Below are positions 1 through 6,818 of a stretch of 12,153 bases of DNA, piece after piece. This DNA comes from an uncultured Gammaproteobacteria bacterium (lineage in GTDB: Bacteria; Pseudomonadota; Gammaproteobacteria; Pseudomonadales; Pseudohongiellaceae). A program made the translations under genes and the position numbers. The stretch lies in the NCBI GenBank assembly GCA_903889815.1, contig CAISYX010000297.1, forward strand, positions 1-12,153, given 5' to 3'. Within the stretch, counting starts at the first letter, position 1. The number at the start of each line of letters is the position of its first letter. The notes beneath the pieces were generated by a model, which had not been told where the DNA came from, did no database searches, and worked only from the letters and a program-made list of their open reading frames with translations.

Positions 1-494
1 ACTACCTCCATGCCAGTCTCTATAGCTATCTGCTTAAGTTGTTGTTCAGCTTCATGCTTTGATATGGCGTAGGGGTCTTTTGGAGCGGGTACATCATCAG
101 CTGTGAAGAATTGTCCAGGTTCTGTGAACTCGCCATTCACTTTGACGGAGCTAAGGTAAACAAAGCGCTTTACCCCTGCAGCAGCTGCTTGGCGCGCCAA
201 GTTGGCCGAGCCATCGACATTCACGCGACGAAATTCAGCTAATAGATCTGTGCTTTGGTCGTTCATGACGTGGACGCGAGCTGCAGTGTGGACAATAAAC
301 CGCACATTAGCCAAAGCTCCCGACCAATCTGTTTCCGGCGCAAGATCCGCAACAACAGGGTCTGTATCAGCCCGTTCTGAACTACTTTCGGGACGTCGAA
401 CGGATGTACGCACAATGATCCCCTTCCGGGTCATCAACGCACCAGAAGATGCTTGGCCCACGAAGCCAGAGCCGCCAGTCACTAAGACTGTCAT
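1..494 (-). CDS. NAD-dependent epimerase/dehydratase (extended SDR), 3' part cut by window edge
   Basis: Reading back from ATG at 494 gives 164 codons with no stop before the window ends, so about half of a usual ~320-residue protein is visible. The N-terminus TVLVTGGSGFVG carries the glycine-rich Rossmann NAD(P)-binding motif (residues 6-13). HTAARVH (69-75), SSVKVNGE (115-122) and YAISK (142-146, catalytic Tyr142 and Lys146) are extended short-chain dehydrogenase signatures. The family interconverts or reduces nucleotide sugars in the cytosol: UDP-hexose 4-epimerases, and WbpV-like 4-reductases used for UDP-QuiNAc/FucNAc-type sugars. Which reaction applies cannot be decided from this half. 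The start is well supported: it overlaps the stop of the upstream glycosyltransferase as ATGA, so translation is probably coupled. GC is lower (42, 50, 48 and 60% in the first four 60-base lines) than in the centre of the window. Confidence 0.9.
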   Translation of the reverse strand, partial: MTVLVTGGSGFVGQASSGALMTRKGIIVRTSVRRPESSSERADTDPVVADLAPETDWSGALANVRFIVHTAARVHVMNDQSTDLLAEFRRVNVDGSANLARQAAAAGVKRFVYLSSVKVNGEFTEPGQFFTADDVPAPKDPYAISKHEAEQQLKQIAIETGMEV

Positions 495-1666
495 GCGCGG
501 ATCTTCCTACTTTTTGCAACAGCTAGGACACTATCAGCCAGGTCCTTTGCCAGCTGCGTGCGGCGATTACGCTCAACAAAGGATTCCCGCGACACCGTCC
601 CAAGCTTAACAATCCGAAATGCGGCCACTGCATCCCCCAGATTACAAGGTTTAAATGTCACAGCCCCATCCAAGTGCTGGAGAAACAAAGCGGCATAGCC
701 AGCCACCCCAGCAATGATAGGCTTTCCTGTCGCCGCGTATTCGAATAGCTTGGAAGGCAAAACCTTACGGAAAGCCGAGTAGTCGTTGAGGTGCAAAAAT
801 AATATGTCGCTGTTACGGTAAAGCTCTACCAAGTCTTTGCGACTCACCGGCGACATGATTTTCACATTGCTCAGATCACTGACAGCGCTTTCCAGTTGGG
901 ATCGTTGGCCGCCATCCCCGACGACCCAGAACTCATGGGTGTCACGGAACGCCTTGGCAAGGCCTGGGATGATGCGCACGAGCCCTTGCCCCTCCCCGAT
1001 ATTACCCGCATAGAGCACTATCGTCTTGGAGCCAACCGCCTCTTTGGCATAATCAACCCCCATGAACACATCGTCGATGCCATTCGGAATCACACTGAAA
1101 CATACACCTGGATAACGATCGCTGAAATACCCCAAGAAGCCGGCCGAGACCAAATTAATATGAACCGCCCGCCTCATGGTCATTTTCTCCACGAGCCGAA
1201 AGACAGGCATCATCAGGCGAGCAGCAAGCGGCGACAGGACATCCTGCAAAGTGTCGACAAAGATGTCGCGAATATCCAGATAGAGCGGAGCCCGCAACCT
1301 CGACGCGACGAGTGCGCCTAAGGCCGCGGTTAATAATCGGGATGAGGTGGCGAATACCAGATCGTATTGACTGCCACGCGTTGCTTTAATCACCTGATAG
1401 GCATAAGCGGCAAACGCACGCGACTGGTCCAAGAAACCACTACGATGAGCAGGCAGTGCAAAACGCTTCACAGTCACCGCCCCCCGCACCTCCTCCGGCA
1501 AGGCGATCTGGGAATATGAGGCATATCGGTTGGGTTGTGTCGTCAGGACATCAATCCGCACCTCCGCGCCGGACTGCCGCTGCAGCGCCTCGACCAGCCC
1601 AGTCATCCGAAAGGAGCCCGCAGATAGATCAGGGTCGAAATAAAAACTCAAGAGCAGGATATGCAT
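491..1666 (-). CDS. GT4-family (GT-B fold) glycosyltransferase
   Basis: A 391-residue protein of normal length for a GT-B glycosyltransferase, which transfers a sugar from a nucleotide donor to a lipid-linked acceptor at the cytosolic face of the inner membrane. The N-terminal half opens with MHILLLSFYFDPDLSAGSFR, an acceptor-domain start of the kind seen in many family 4 enzymes. The C-terminal half has YAGNIGEGQGL (219-229, start of the donor domain), WVVGDGG (247-253), and PSKLFEYAATGKPII (304-318), the donor-binding region with the conserved Glu309. It has no signal peptide or obvious transmembrane helix. The first 19 bases overlap the end of the heparinase-like gene and no good Shine-Dalgarno site precedes the ATG, which suggests coupled translation; its stop overlaps the next start as ATGA. 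The sugar transferred is unknown. The adjacent epimerase/dehydratase may make its donor, which is inference only. Confidence 0.9.
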   Translation of the reverse strand: MHILLLSFYFDPDLSAGSFRMTGLVEALQRQSGAEVRIDVLTTQPNRYASYSQIALPEEVRGAVTVKRFALPAHRSGFLDQSRAFAAYAYQVIKATRGSQYDLVFATSSRLLTAALGALVASRLRAPLYLDIRDIFVDTLQDVLSPLAARLMMPVFRLVEKMTMRRAVHINLVSAGFLGYFSDRYPGVCFSVIPNGIDDVFMGVDYAKEAVGSKTIVLYAGNIGEGQGLVRIIPGLAKAFRDTHEFWVVGDGGQRSQLESAVSDLSNVKIMSPVSRKDLVELYRNSDILFLHLNDYSAFRKVLPSKLFEYAATGKPIIAGVAGYAALFLQHLDGAVTFKPCNLGDAVAAFRIVKLGTVSRESFVERNRRTQLAKDLADSVLAVAKSRKIRA

Positions 1667-3300
1667 GGCCAGGATAGACGGGTCACAAATCGAAGGGGCA
1701 ACCTACCCGTTTGGCGCCCCACCAATCGGAAGTTGGGCTGCGAAACACCGAACTGGGGATGCCAAGTCGAGGGCTCGAGCCGCCATTCCATGCGCGGTTC
1801 TATGTGCATGAGGAGGCAGCATGAACCATCGACGCTCGCCAGTTCACACGCCGATTCACCCTTGAAATGAGGGCGCCAGTCGGGATGAATGTGGAAGAAC
1901 ACCTCGGCCAGATGAAGGCCGCTGCCTGCCAACTCATCGACAATGTCCACCCCATTCAGCACAGTAGTCCACTGTCGGTAGTGAATTGGTTTGTCCGGCA
2001 AGCGCCTGTAGCCGTCATGTCTTCCAGCCAGAGTCACATCGTCGTATCGCACGTCGAATGTCCGCGCCCGCCGTGCCACCCTGAAGCCAGACCAAACCTC
2101 GGACGAATCGCACTCATCCACACGTACCGTGTTGTGCGCCGCCGTGCCCCGCTGGCGCTGGCGCTCTACCCCGTTGCCGTACACCGATGTGCCGGAATTC
2201 ACCAGCACACGCCGCCCCGCCAGCGACAACTCAAAACTCAAGGTCCCGGCATGCGCGTGCCCCGGCAGGTAGTCCGGTCCGACTGAGCCGACATCCGCCA
2301 AGATCACAGCGTTTCCGTTCTCGATCCGCGCATAGCCACTGTCGCTCAGCAAGCCCTGCCGGACCGATAACGTCAATGAAGGCTGCATGCCAAGCTGCCT
2401 TGCGTAATCCTCCAGCTCTTTCGCCTTGGGTGCAATGCCACTGGCTGCGTCGTTAAGAAATGCGATCTCACCATCGGGATGCGTCATGGCACTCAGCCAT
2501 GCGTACATCTTCGAAATCGTCCCCCGCCAAGAAGCATCGCTTGGCTTGCCATACGCGGAATGGAGGTTGAACAGATCTAGCAAATCCTCCAACAACAACG
2601 AGTGGTACATCGGCGACCGCTCAAAGTGTCCGCCATCGGCCAGGATCTGTTCACCTAACTGGCTGCCCATGATCTTCTTACCCAACGCATACCACCGCTC
2701 GGCCTCGCCGCCTTCGAAGAACAGTCCACCGAAGATCAAAGCTTTGGCATTGGCAAACAAGTGGTTGCCGAGCAGATGCACCTCCAACCGGCGAGACAAG
2801 AAGCGCAACTGAACCGCGAGGGAATGTCTCACGGCCTCGCTCGGCTCATTGCCAGCCAGAGACCACTTGATCCAATTGATTACCCGCAATGAAATCGGGT
2901 AGGGCTCCCAGCCAACACCCACACCCGGCGGGTTTTCCGCGATCCAGCGGTTCAATAGCTTCAAATTCCAAGAATGCCGCGTCTCCGCACACCGGGCATT
3001 GAGATCATCGAAGTAGTGCAGGTTGTACAGCCAGAGCTTCTCAAGCGTCTGCGAATTCCAATCCTCGGCTGAGGCAATTTCATGCTCCACGTTCAGAAAG
3101 CGGAACCGCCCTTCTGCCAACTGGCTTTGCTCACGAGGTACAGGAACGCACCACCCCGCCACCAGGCTTCGCAGAGGAGGCGCCGGCCGCAAGTCCGGCT
3201 GGGGCGAGCGCAAACGGAACGCCGCCCGCCCCCAGACCTGGACCGGTTTCAGGTACCGCAGGGTATGGAAGTACAGCGAAAACCGGGTTCGCAGATTCAT
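1648..3300 (-). CDS. Heparinase II/III-like (alginate lyase family) protein, no signal peptide
   Basis: A 550-residue protein with the two-part build of heparinase II/III and alginate-lyase enzymes. The N-terminal alpha-toroid region runs roughly 90-310 and includes WLYNLHYFDDL (90-100), GNHLFANAKA (178-187) and FERSPMYHS (226-234). The C-terminal heparinase II/III-like beta domain runs roughly 320-545 with LPGHAHAGTLSFEL (345-358) and RGTAAHNTVRVD (384-395). The Asn179-His180, Tyr232-His233, His348/His350 and His389 positions match those often catalytic or metal-binding in these lyases, so the active site looks retained. Secreted lyases carry a signal peptide; this one starts MNLRTRFSLYFHTLRYLKP without one, so it is probably cytosolic. 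Its start overlaps the oxidoreductase stop as ATGA, implying joint work. Such proteins recur in O-antigen and exopolysaccharide clusters, but their reaction there is not established; degradation of a finished polymer seems unlikely. Confidence 0.87.
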   Translation of the reverse strand: MNLRTRFSLYFHTLRYLKPVQVWGRAAFRLRSPQPDLRPAPPLRSLVAGWCVPVPREQSQLAEGRFRFLNVEHEIASAEDWNSQTLEKLWLYNLHYFDDLNARCAETRHSWNLKLLNRWIAENPPGVGVGWEPYPISLRVINWIKWSLAGNEPSEAVRHSLAVQLRFLSRRLEVHLLGNHLFANAKALIFGGLFFEGGEAERWYALGKKIMGSQLGEQILADGGHFERSPMYHSLLLEDLLDLFNLHSAYGKPSDASWRGTISKMYAWLSAMTHPDGEIAFLNDAASGIAPKAKELEDYARQLGMQPSLTLSVRQGLLSDSGYARIENGNAVILADVGSVGPDYLPGHAHAGTLSFELSLAGRRVLVNSGTSVYGNGVERQRQRGTAAHNTVRVDECDSSEVWSGFRVARRARTFDVRYDDVTLAGRHDGYRRLPDKPIHYRQWTTVLNGVDIVDELAGSGLHLAEVFFHIHPDWRPHFKGESACELASVDGSCCLLMHIEPRMEWRLEPSTWHPQFGVSQPNFRLVGRQTGRLPLRFVTRLSWPCISCS

Positions 3301-5432
3301 TGCCTGCGCAGTTGTTCAGCAGCGTCTATCGTGACACGCGCCACTTCAAAAATCTCCTCCGGAGAAATGGCCGGAACGCCCGTTTCCACAGCTCGCAAAA
3401 ACGCCTCCGCACACGCGTTCTGGCCCTTGTCCTGCTTCCAGAGGTTGAGTTTGCCGAAGCCTAGCCAGCCGTAGCCCCGTAGCTTGCGGAAATTCTCCAA
3501 CTGCAGCACGCGGCCGGCGGAAAACACCTCCACGCGCTCTTTCGGAAAGCTGGCTGCCCCGTTGGCCAAGTACATAATGGTGCCGAAGGAGCCGTCCTCG
3601 AAGCCCAGGGTGATGGAGGCCTTGTCCTCAGCCACCTCCATGCCGGACGCATCGCCCATGCGACGAGCCTGGATCGAGATGATGGGACTGCCGGCCAAGA
3701 AACGCATCAGGTCGATGAAATGACAAGCCTCGCCGATGATGCGTCCGCCCCCCATTGTTGCGTCCTGCGTCCAGTGGCTGGCGGGAATGGCACCGGCGTT
3801 CATGGTCATAAGGAAGGACTTGGGCTCCTTCACGGCCTGCAGCATCGCCTTCATCTTCTGCACCTGCGGTGCGAAGCGCCGGTTGAAGCCGACCATCAGC
3901 TGCGGGCCGGAACCCGTACGATGCGCCTGCTCATAAGCGGCCCGCACTTCGGCCAGATCTTCCAGATGGATGGCCAAGGGCTTTTCCACGAACACGTGCT
4001 TGCCGGCGCTCAGCGCCTGCGTCACGAAACGGGCGTGCGTGTCATGGCGCGTCACGATGACGGCCGTATTGATGGTGGTGTTAGCCAGCATGGCCGTCAT
4101 GTCGGTCGACGCCTCGGCAAAGCCCGATTTCCCGCCGTGGATGACACCGCTGATGCCACCCGAGGTCACGATAGTGTGAAACTGCGCGCCAGCGGCCTTG
4201 AAGGCAGGGATCAGAATGCGCGAAGCATAGTTGCCAGCACCGATGAAGCCCAGCACTGGTCGGGCGGCATCGAACTGCAAGCCCGTTCGCAAGGGCACGC
4301 TGCGCACCTCACGGTCGCCCGAGGCCGCGGTGTACGCGAGCAGGATGCCCAGGCCGCTCTTGTCTTCGGTGAGTTGCTGGTAAGCGGCTGGCGCATCCTC
4401 GAAGGCAAAGCGGTGCGTGATCAACGGCTTGACGTTAAGCTGTCCCGTGGCCAGCATATCCAGAATCGCTTCGAAGTTGCGCTGCTCGGTCCAGCGCACA
4501 AAGCCCAAGGGGTAGTCCTGGCCCTGCTCCTCGTAGGCCGGATCGTAGCGTCCTGGTCCGTAAGAGCAGGACACCTGGAAACTCAGCTCCTTGGTATAGA
4601 AGTCCGCCCGGTTCAGCTCCAGCCCCGTCACCCCGACCAGCACGATACGCCCACGCTTGCGGCTCATGCGCGCCGCCTGAGTGACCGGATCACTGGACTT
4701 GGTGGACGCGGTGATGATCACGCCGTCCACCCCCTGCCCGCGGCTGAAGGCCATGCCGGCGGCCACCGGGTCCTCGTCCTTGCCGGGATTGCATGTCTCG
4801 GCGCCGAACTGGCGCGCCAGCGCCAGCTTGGATTCGTCAAAGTCGATGGCCAGCACCCGGCAACCCTGGGCCCGCAGCAGCTGTATGGTCAAGAGACCGA
4901 TCAACCCCACTCCCGTAACCACGAAAGCTTCGCCAAGAGTGGGTTGGGCAAGCCGAATGCCCTGGAGGCCGATGCTGGCAACCACCACAAAGGCAGCCGA
5001 CTCGTCGTCCACCCCATCCGGAATGCGTGCGCAAAGGTTCTTACCCACCTTCACCACGTCGGCATGCGGGCCATTGGAAACCACCCGGTCTCCCGCCTTG
5101 AACCCCTCCACCCCGGCGCCCACTTGCGCCACTATCCCCACATTGCTATAGCCCAAGGGCAGGGGCTGAGCAAGCTTGGATTGAACGGCTTCAATGGTCG
5201 TCATCAGGCCGTCGGTGCGAACCTTGTCCAGCACCATGCGCACCTTCTCCGGCTGTTGGCGCGCCTTCTCCAGATATGAGGCTCGGCCGAAATCCACCAG
5301 CATGCGCTCGGTGCCCGCGGAAATAAGACTGATTGTGCTGTGAATCAGCAGCGCCTCCCTGCTGACAGCCGGCGCGGGCGCCTCGGTAATGTAGGTAGCA
5401 CCCTGGCCCATGTCCTGCAATATCTGTTTCAT
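3297..5432 (-). CDS. Two-domain oxidoreductase: MDR (alcohol dehydrogenase-like) fused to Gfo/Idh/MocA
   Basis: A 711-residue fusion of two dehydrogenases. Residues ~1-370 are a medium-chain (alcohol dehydrogenase-like) domain with LPLGYSNVGIV (91-101), AGDRV (113-117) and the nucleotide-binding VVTGVGLIGL (171-180). The Cys of the usual GICGSD zinc motif is replaced in SLISAGTER (35-43), and no four-cysteine structural zinc lobe is seen, so this half is probably zinc-free. Residues ~392-711 are a Gfo/Idh/MocA domain with LGFIGAGNYA (394-403), EKPLAI (483-488) and GGGRIIGEACHFIDLM (561-576), giving the family's Lys484, His571 and Asp574. The protein should be cytosolic and use NAD(P). It begins 16 bp after hisF behind a GGGAAG ribosome site and overlaps the heparinase-like gene by ATGA. 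The fusion is known from polysaccharide clusters, but its substrate is unsettled; an NDP- or lipid-linked sugar is likely. Confidence 0.9.
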   Translation of the reverse strand: MKQILQDMGQGATYITEAPAPAVSREALLIHSTISLISAGTERMLVDFGRASYLEKARQQPEKVRMVLDKVRTDGLMTTIEAVQSKLAQPLPLGYSNVGIVAQVGAGVEGFKAGDRVVSNGPHADVVKVGKNLCARIPDGVDDESAAFVVVASIGLQGIRLAQPTLGEAFVVTGVGLIGLLTIQLLRAQGCRVLAIDFDESKLALARQFGAETCNPGKDEDPVAAGMAFSRGQGVDGVIITASTKSSDPVTQAARMSRKRGRIVLVGVTGLELNRADFYTKELSFQVSCSYGPGRYDPAYEEQGQDYPLGFVRWTEQRNFEAILDMLATGQLNVKPLITHRFAFEDAPAAYQQLTEDKSGLGILLAYTAASGDREVRSVPLRTGLQFDAARPVLGFIGAGNYASRILIPAFKAAGAQFHTIVTSGGISGVIHGGKSGFAEASTDMTAMLANTTINTAVIVTRHDTHARFVTQALSAGKHVFVEKPLAIHLEDLAEVRAAYEQAHRTGSGPQLMVGFNRRFAPQVQKMKAMLQAVKEPKSFLMTMNAGAIPASHWTQDATMGGGRIIGEACHFIDLMRFLAGSPIISIQARRMGDASGMEVAEDKASITLGFEDGSFGTIMYLANGAASFPKERVEVFSAGRVLQLENFRKLRGYGWLGFGKLNLWKQDKGQNACAEAFLRAVETGVPAISPEEIFEVARVTIDAAEQLRRQ

Positions 5433-5438
5433 TCTCTG

Positions 5439-5444
5439 CTTCCC
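5439..5444 (-). promoter_or_regulatory. Ribosome binding site of the two-domain oxidoreductase
   Basis: On the minus strand the sequence reads GGGAAG, six bases before the ATG at 5432. It lies within the 16-bp gap after hisF and gives independent support for this start codon. There is no room for a promoter, so the gene is presumably co-transcribed with the amidotransferase trio. Confidence 0.6.
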
Positions 5445-5448
5445 AATC

Positions 5449-6201
5449 TCACTGCAGGCGGCCGGGGCGGGCGTAATTTATCAGCACCGCGCGGTAAGTT
5501 CCCTTGAACACAAACAGGCTGCCCGCCGCGGCCCCCACCACGCCCACGGCATCGATCAATTCCTGCATGTGGTCCACGCTGCCGGCCCCGCCCAGCACCG
5601 ACAGCGGGATGGATACGGTCGCGCGCACCTTGCGGGCAAGGTCCAGATCATAGCCAGCCATCTCGCCGTCGCGGTCGATGGAATTGATCACGATCTCGCC
5701 GGCGCCGAGTTCCGCCGCAAGCTGACAGAACTCCAACACGCCCACCCCAGCCTTTTCCCTGCCGTTGTGGGAGTAGACCGTGTAGCCGCCCAGCAGCTTG
5801 TTCTTGCTCACATCCAGCGTGACGACCACACTCTGGCCGCCGATCATCTCCGCCATCTCTCGGATCAGGGCCGGGCGCGCCAGCGCCGCAGAGCTAATGG
5901 AAACCTTCTCGAAACCCAGCGCAATAATCTGTGCCGCCTGGGAAGCACTGCCGATGCCGCCACCATAACAAAGCGGCATACGCGACTCCACGGCCAGGCT
6001 CCTGAGCAGCGCCAGATTGGGGGCTCGCCGCAAGGCGCTGGCATCGATGTCTAGGAACATCAGTTCATCGACTTCCTTCTCGTTGAGTATCTTCACCGCA
6101 TTGAGTGGATCGCCCACGTATTTCGGGTCCTTGAACTGCCGGGTCTTCACCAGGCCACCATCATGCATTAGCAAGCAGGGGATGATTCGGGAACGCAACA
6201 T
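5449..6201 (-). CDS. hisF: HisF-type ammonia-channel subunit for sugar amidination (HisF2-like)
   Basis: A (beta/alpha)8-barrel protein of 250 residues when started at ATG 6201 (MLRSRIIPCLL), which lies two bases after the hisH stop; a TTG at 6207 overlapping that stop is an alternative. The alignment to Thermotoga HisF, recalled from memory, is gap-free through residue 130. It keeps Arg5, Lys19, Glu46, Lys99 and Asp130, plus the phosphate-binding GGGI (80-83) and GGAG (204-207). Glu169 matches the fourth gate residue, Glu167. Asp11, the catalytic acid in the CLDV motif of the histidine enzyme, is Leu11 here. The barrel and ammonia gate are therefore intact while cyclase chemistry is probably lost. 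This fits the HisF2-type partner of WbpG amidotransferases, which only delivers ammonia. It lies between hisH and the oxidoreductase, with no other histidine genes nearby. Confidence 0.9.
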   Translation of the reverse strand: MLRSRIIPCLLMHDGGLVKTRQFKDPKYVGDPLNAVKILNEKEVDELMFLDIDASALRRAPNLALLRSLAVESRMPLCYGGGIGSASQAAQIIALGFEKVSISSAALARPALIREMAEMIGGQSVVVTLDVSKNKLLGGYTVYSHNGREKAGVGVLEFCQLAAELGAGEIVINSIDRDGEMAGYDLDLARKVRATVSIPLSVLGGAGSVDHMQELIDAVGVVGAAAGSLFVFKGTYRAVLINYARPGRLQ

Positions 6202-6203
6202 GC

Positions 6204-6818
6204 TCAAAGCTCCGCGTAGTTACGGAAGATAGCCACGCCGTTGGAGTGGCTCTTTTCCGGATGGAACTGCATGCCAAACACATTGCCCCGGGCCACTGCA
6301 CAGGTCAGCTCACAGCCGTACGCCACCGTCGCGGCAACGTCCGGCGCCACAGCCGCATCGAGGTAATAGCTGTGCAGGAAATAAAAACCCCGCATGATGT
6401 CAACACCGTCGAACAGGCGGGCGCCAGACCGCGGCGTGACCGAGTTCCAGCCCATGTGCGGCAGGCGGGGAGGTACCAGCAGCGACGCCGCATCGATCTT
6501 GCGCACGCGGCCTTGAATCCAGCCCAGCCCCGGCAGCACGCCCTCTTCGCTCGAATCCGCCAGTATCTGCATGCCCACGCAGATACCCAACACCTTTTTC
6601 TGGCGCACCAGGATCTGCTCGTTGAGCAGTTCGACCATCCCGGACTTATTGAGGTGGCTCATTGTGGGGTCGAACGCTCCCACGCCGGGCAGGATGTAAC
6701 GCTCAGCTGCTTCCAGTTCGCGCAGGTCGCCGGTGATCTTGTGCGGAATCTTCAATTGCTTGTAAATGTTGGCGATTGCACCGACATTCCCAGAGCCGTA
6801 GTCGATGATGGCGATCAT
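6204..6818 (-). CDS. hisH: HisH-type glutamine amidotransferase subunit for sugar amidination (HisH2-like)
   Basis: A class I glutaminase of 204 residues, the usual HisH length. It hydrolyses glutamine and passes ammonia to the HisF-type barrel. MIAIIDYGSGNVG opens the protein, PGVGAF (44-49) is the oxyanion-strand motif, GICVGMQ (78-84) contains the nucleophile Cys80, and FHPEKS (185-190) supplies His186 and Glu188, so the catalytic triad is complete. HMGWN (121-125) is also conserved. The ATG at 6818 overlaps the wbpG stop as ATGA and gives the family-standard N-terminus; a longer reading from 6881 would add 21 unconserved residues. The position directly between the WbpG-type enzyme and the HisF-type barrel, and the absence of other his genes, point to acetamidino-sugar synthesis rather than histidine synthesis. 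It is cytosolic. Confidence 0.92.
   Translation of the reverse strand: MIAIIDYGSGNVGAIANIYKQLKIPHKITGDLRELEAAERYILPGVGAFDPTMSHLNKSGMVELLNEQILVRQKKVLGICVGMQILADSSEEGVLPGLGWIQGRVRKIDAASLLVPPRLPHMGWNSVTPRSGARLFDGVDIMRGFYFLHSYYLDAAVAPDVAATVAYGCELTCAVARGNVFGMQFHPEKSHSNGVAIFRNYAEL

Noticed and set aside
491..1666. Assignment of the GT4 gene as WbuB, an N-acetylfucosaminyltransferase
   Set aside because: Only general GT-B motifs can be seen, and its N-terminus does not match what I recall of WbuB, so no symbol or sugar was assigned.
3720..5279. A 519-codon open frame on the plus strand, opposite the two-domain oxidoreductase
   Set aside because: It is rich in His, Gln and Arg with no recognisable motif, and lies wholly antisense to a clear family member. 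Long antisense frames are expected in GC-rich genes with biased third positions.
5449..6818. Part of a histidine biosynthesis operon
   Set aside because: No other his genes are present, WbpG is directly attached, and the HisF-type barrel lacks Asp11.
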